A stretch of DNA of 64,000 bases from Lachnospiraceae bacterium (GTDB lineage Bacteria > Bacillota > Clostridia > Lachnospirales > Lachnospiraceae): assembly GCA_015056945.1 (NCBI GenBank), contig SVFH01000005.1:1-64000 (forward strand). Direction: 5' to 3'. Of this stretch, positions 62,698 through 64,000 are shown piece after piece. Position 1 is the first letter of the stretch. Each line of letters opens with the position of its first letter. A program made the translations under genes and the position numbers. A model generated the notes under the pieces. It made no database searches, was not told the DNA's origin, and saw nothing but the letters and a program-made list of their open reading frames with translations.

Positions 62698-63504
62698 TCA
62701 CTTTATTGTCTGTCGAATTGTATTTATCAGTTTATCGCCATCAATCGGTTTCAACAAATATCCCTGCGGCTTCATTGCCAACACCTTTTGAATTTTAGAC
62801 GTATCATTAATACCTGTCAAAAAGATTACCGGTACCTCTTTCAAGTCATCCCTCTCGCGAATTTTTTCTAACACTTCAGCACCATCCATATCCGGCATTT
62901 CATAATCCAGAAGAATCAGATTTGTTTTCTTTCTGGAAAGGAAGTTCAGTCCTATTCTACCGCTAACAGCCGTTGCAACGTTGTATTCATCCTTCAGTCG
63001 TTCTTTGATAATACGAAGCATAATCGGATCATCATCAATTACCAGAACATGTTTCACAACGGAGGCTTCCTGTGCTTTCCGCTTTGCTTCCGCAAGCGCT
63101 TCCTGCTGTTCTTTTAACTGACGTTCTTCTTCCTCTTTCTGCACCAGGAAATACTTCAACTGTTCGCCGACAGTTACTGCAGTAAAAGGTTTCATAACAA
63201 CCAACTTAATGATTTCACCTTTAATATGCATAAACTCTTCGCAAGCTTCCGCATCACCGATTAGAATAAACGTAATTCCTTTTTCAGCCAGATCCCCCAT
63301 ATAATTGGCAAGTTTCTGAATACGTTCTTTGCTCTCTGCGCCGATACAGTATACAAATGCATCCGGCTTAAAATATTCCATATGCATCATAATATCATCT
63401 GTACGCATCGAAGTCGTCATGCTTTCAAAATCTTCATTCAACACATAAAAAAAATCATCTATAATGGATTGATTTGTCCCCGCCAGTAAAACTCTTTTCT
63501 TCAT
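62698..63504 (-). CDS. Tandem receiver protein (pseudo-receiver plus receiver)
   Basis: This is a two-receiver response regulator without DNA-binding domain. The first ~120 residues have a receiver-like fold but lack the acidic pair and phospho-Asp; only a Lys in VVMKPFT is kept, so it is a pseudo-receiver. A charged coiled coil (KEEEERQLKEQQEALAEAK) links to a canonical receiver with VLVIDDDPIML, phospho-Asp in LILLDYEMPDMDG and Lys in YLLKPID. I place the start at ATG 63504, nine bases after AAGGGG (268 aa). It lies 39 bp upstream of the hybrid kinase gene and is a candidate acceptor of its HPt. Confidence 0.9.
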   Translation of the reverse strand: MKKRVLLAGTNQSIIDDFFYVLNEDFESMTTSMRTDDIMMHMEYFKPDAFVYCIGAESKERIQKLANYMGDLAEKGITFILIGDAEACEEFMHIKGEIIKLVVMKPFTAVTVGEQLKYFLVQKEEEERQLKEQQEALAEAKRKAQEASVVKHVLVIDDDPIMLRIIKERLKDEYNVATAVSGRIGLNFLSRKKTNLILLDYEMPDMDGAEVLEKIRERDDLKEVPVIFLTGINDTSKIQKVLAMKPQGYLLKPIDGDKLINTIRQTIK

Positions 63505-63616
63505 TGTAGCCATCCCCTTACCTTAAAGATAGTCTTATTATACCATAATTTTGTGAATTGTGAATAATTTTCTGACAATTTAGCCATTTTATTTGTTTTT
63601 GTTTCTTCTTTTAGAG

Positions 63617-64000
63617 CTAATCATTCGTCAAATCGCCATCTCCCGAAATCGGTATCACCTCTCCCAAATATGTCGGCAAAGGCTTAACTTGCGAAGATAT
63701 AAAATCCTTCACTCTTGCCAAAAATTCACGTGCCTCATTACGGTATCTGGTTTGATATACATGATAATCGGCAGGTACTCCGTAAGCATTCAGCCCAAGT
63801 TTTCCGGCAATATACAAAGACCGGTATAAATGATATTCCTGTGTAACAATTATCACTGTATCCGCCGCAAAAACTTCTTTTGCACGATACATGGTTTCAT
63901 ATGTAGAAAATCCGGCATGGTCCATAAAAATATCCGACGATGGTATTCCTTCTTTCATCGCATATTTTTTCATTGTATTTACTTCATCATAGCCGTTCTG
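63617..64000 (-). CDS. SanA/DUF218-family protein, 5' end beyond window
   Basis: This is the C-terminal part of a DUF218 (SanA/YdcF-like) protein; the frame stays open to the window edge, so the N-terminus is missing. The visible part has NGYDEVNTMKKYAMKEGI, FSTYETMYRAKEVF, VIIVTQEYHLYRSLYIA and GLNAYGVPAD, all typical of the family. SanA homologues are envelope proteins linked to permeability or antibiotic tolerance; the biochemical role is unknown. It runs in the same direction as the receiver gene 100 bp downstream. Confidence 0.85.
   Translation of the reverse strand, partial: QNGYDEVNTMKKYAMKEGIPSSDIFMDHAGFSTYETMYRAKEVFAADTVIIVTQEYHLYRSLYIAGKLGLNAYGVPADYHVYQTRYRNEAREFLARVKDFISSQVKPLPTYLGEVIPISGDGDLTND

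Overview
The window looks like a chromosomal segment of an anaerobic Clostridia member, most likely family Lachnospiraceae. Intergenic DNA is AT-rich, GGAGG ribosome sites are common, and the gene set is that of a fermenter living on ferredoxin: a complete Rnf complex, an NADH-linked [FeFe] hydrogenase, pyruvate:ferredoxin oxidoreductase (PFOR) and a biotin-dependent sodium-pumping decarboxylase. CheR and CheV suggest a motile relative. The genus cannot be fixed from the sequence alone. I saw no rRNA, tRNA, CRISPR array, phage or insertion sequence.

Layout. 1-6.9 kb: apbE facing rnfCDGEAB. 7.2-14.9 kb: a YprB-like nuclease, a YtrA-type GntR/ABC transporter operon with its promoter and operator visible, and a P-type cation ATPase behind what reads as a yybP-ykoY (Mn2+) riboswitch. 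14.9-22.3 kb: cheR, rpsA-like, ispH and cmk, then a BaiN-type flavoprotein, an RpiR regulator and a membrane HD-GYP protein. 22.6-27.9 kb: a Na+-pump operon with two different carboxyltransferase genes. 28-34.4 kb: two D,D-carboxypeptidases around scpA/scpB and a metallophosphoesterase, an unknown membrane pair, and rpsU (only 58 codons). 34.5-37.2 kb: alaS. 37.5-42.6 kb: an hndABCD-type hydrogenase operon with an extra ATPase-fold gene. 43-46.2 kb, divergent: DRTGG protein, RsbT-like kinase, sensory-type [FeFe]-hydrogenase-like protein, second DRTGG protein, PHP phosphoesterase. 46.4-49.9 kb: PFOR. 50-64 kb: dynamin-like GTPase, MATE exporter, ung, hisF, hisH, a Lys/Glu-rich membrane protein, cheV, a 2-hydroxyacid dehydrogenase, a PocR-type hybrid histidine kinase, a double-receiver protein and a truncated SanA/DUF218 gene.

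How the parts fit. PFOR makes reduced ferredoxin. Rnf would spend it to reduce NAD+ and build an ion gradient, with ApbE attaching FMN to RnfG and RnfD. The HndABCD-type enzyme would vent electrons from NADH and ferredoxin as H2. The divergent gene set holds a catalytically altered [FeFe]-hydrogenase homologue beside an RsbT-like kinase, and is the best candidate here for a little-characterised redox- or H2-sensing circuit. The Na+ pump gives a second ion-motive site and may be able to couple two carboxyl-transfer reactions.

The non-coding DNA also carries signal. A composite palindromic repeat occurs three times (two full copies, one half copy). Each copy abuts the terminator of a minus-strand gene in the same orientation, and the half copy carries paired base changes that preserve its hairpin. 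Many annotated starts are placed downstream of the longest open frame, because a GGAGG-type site and the family's usual N-terminus agree there.
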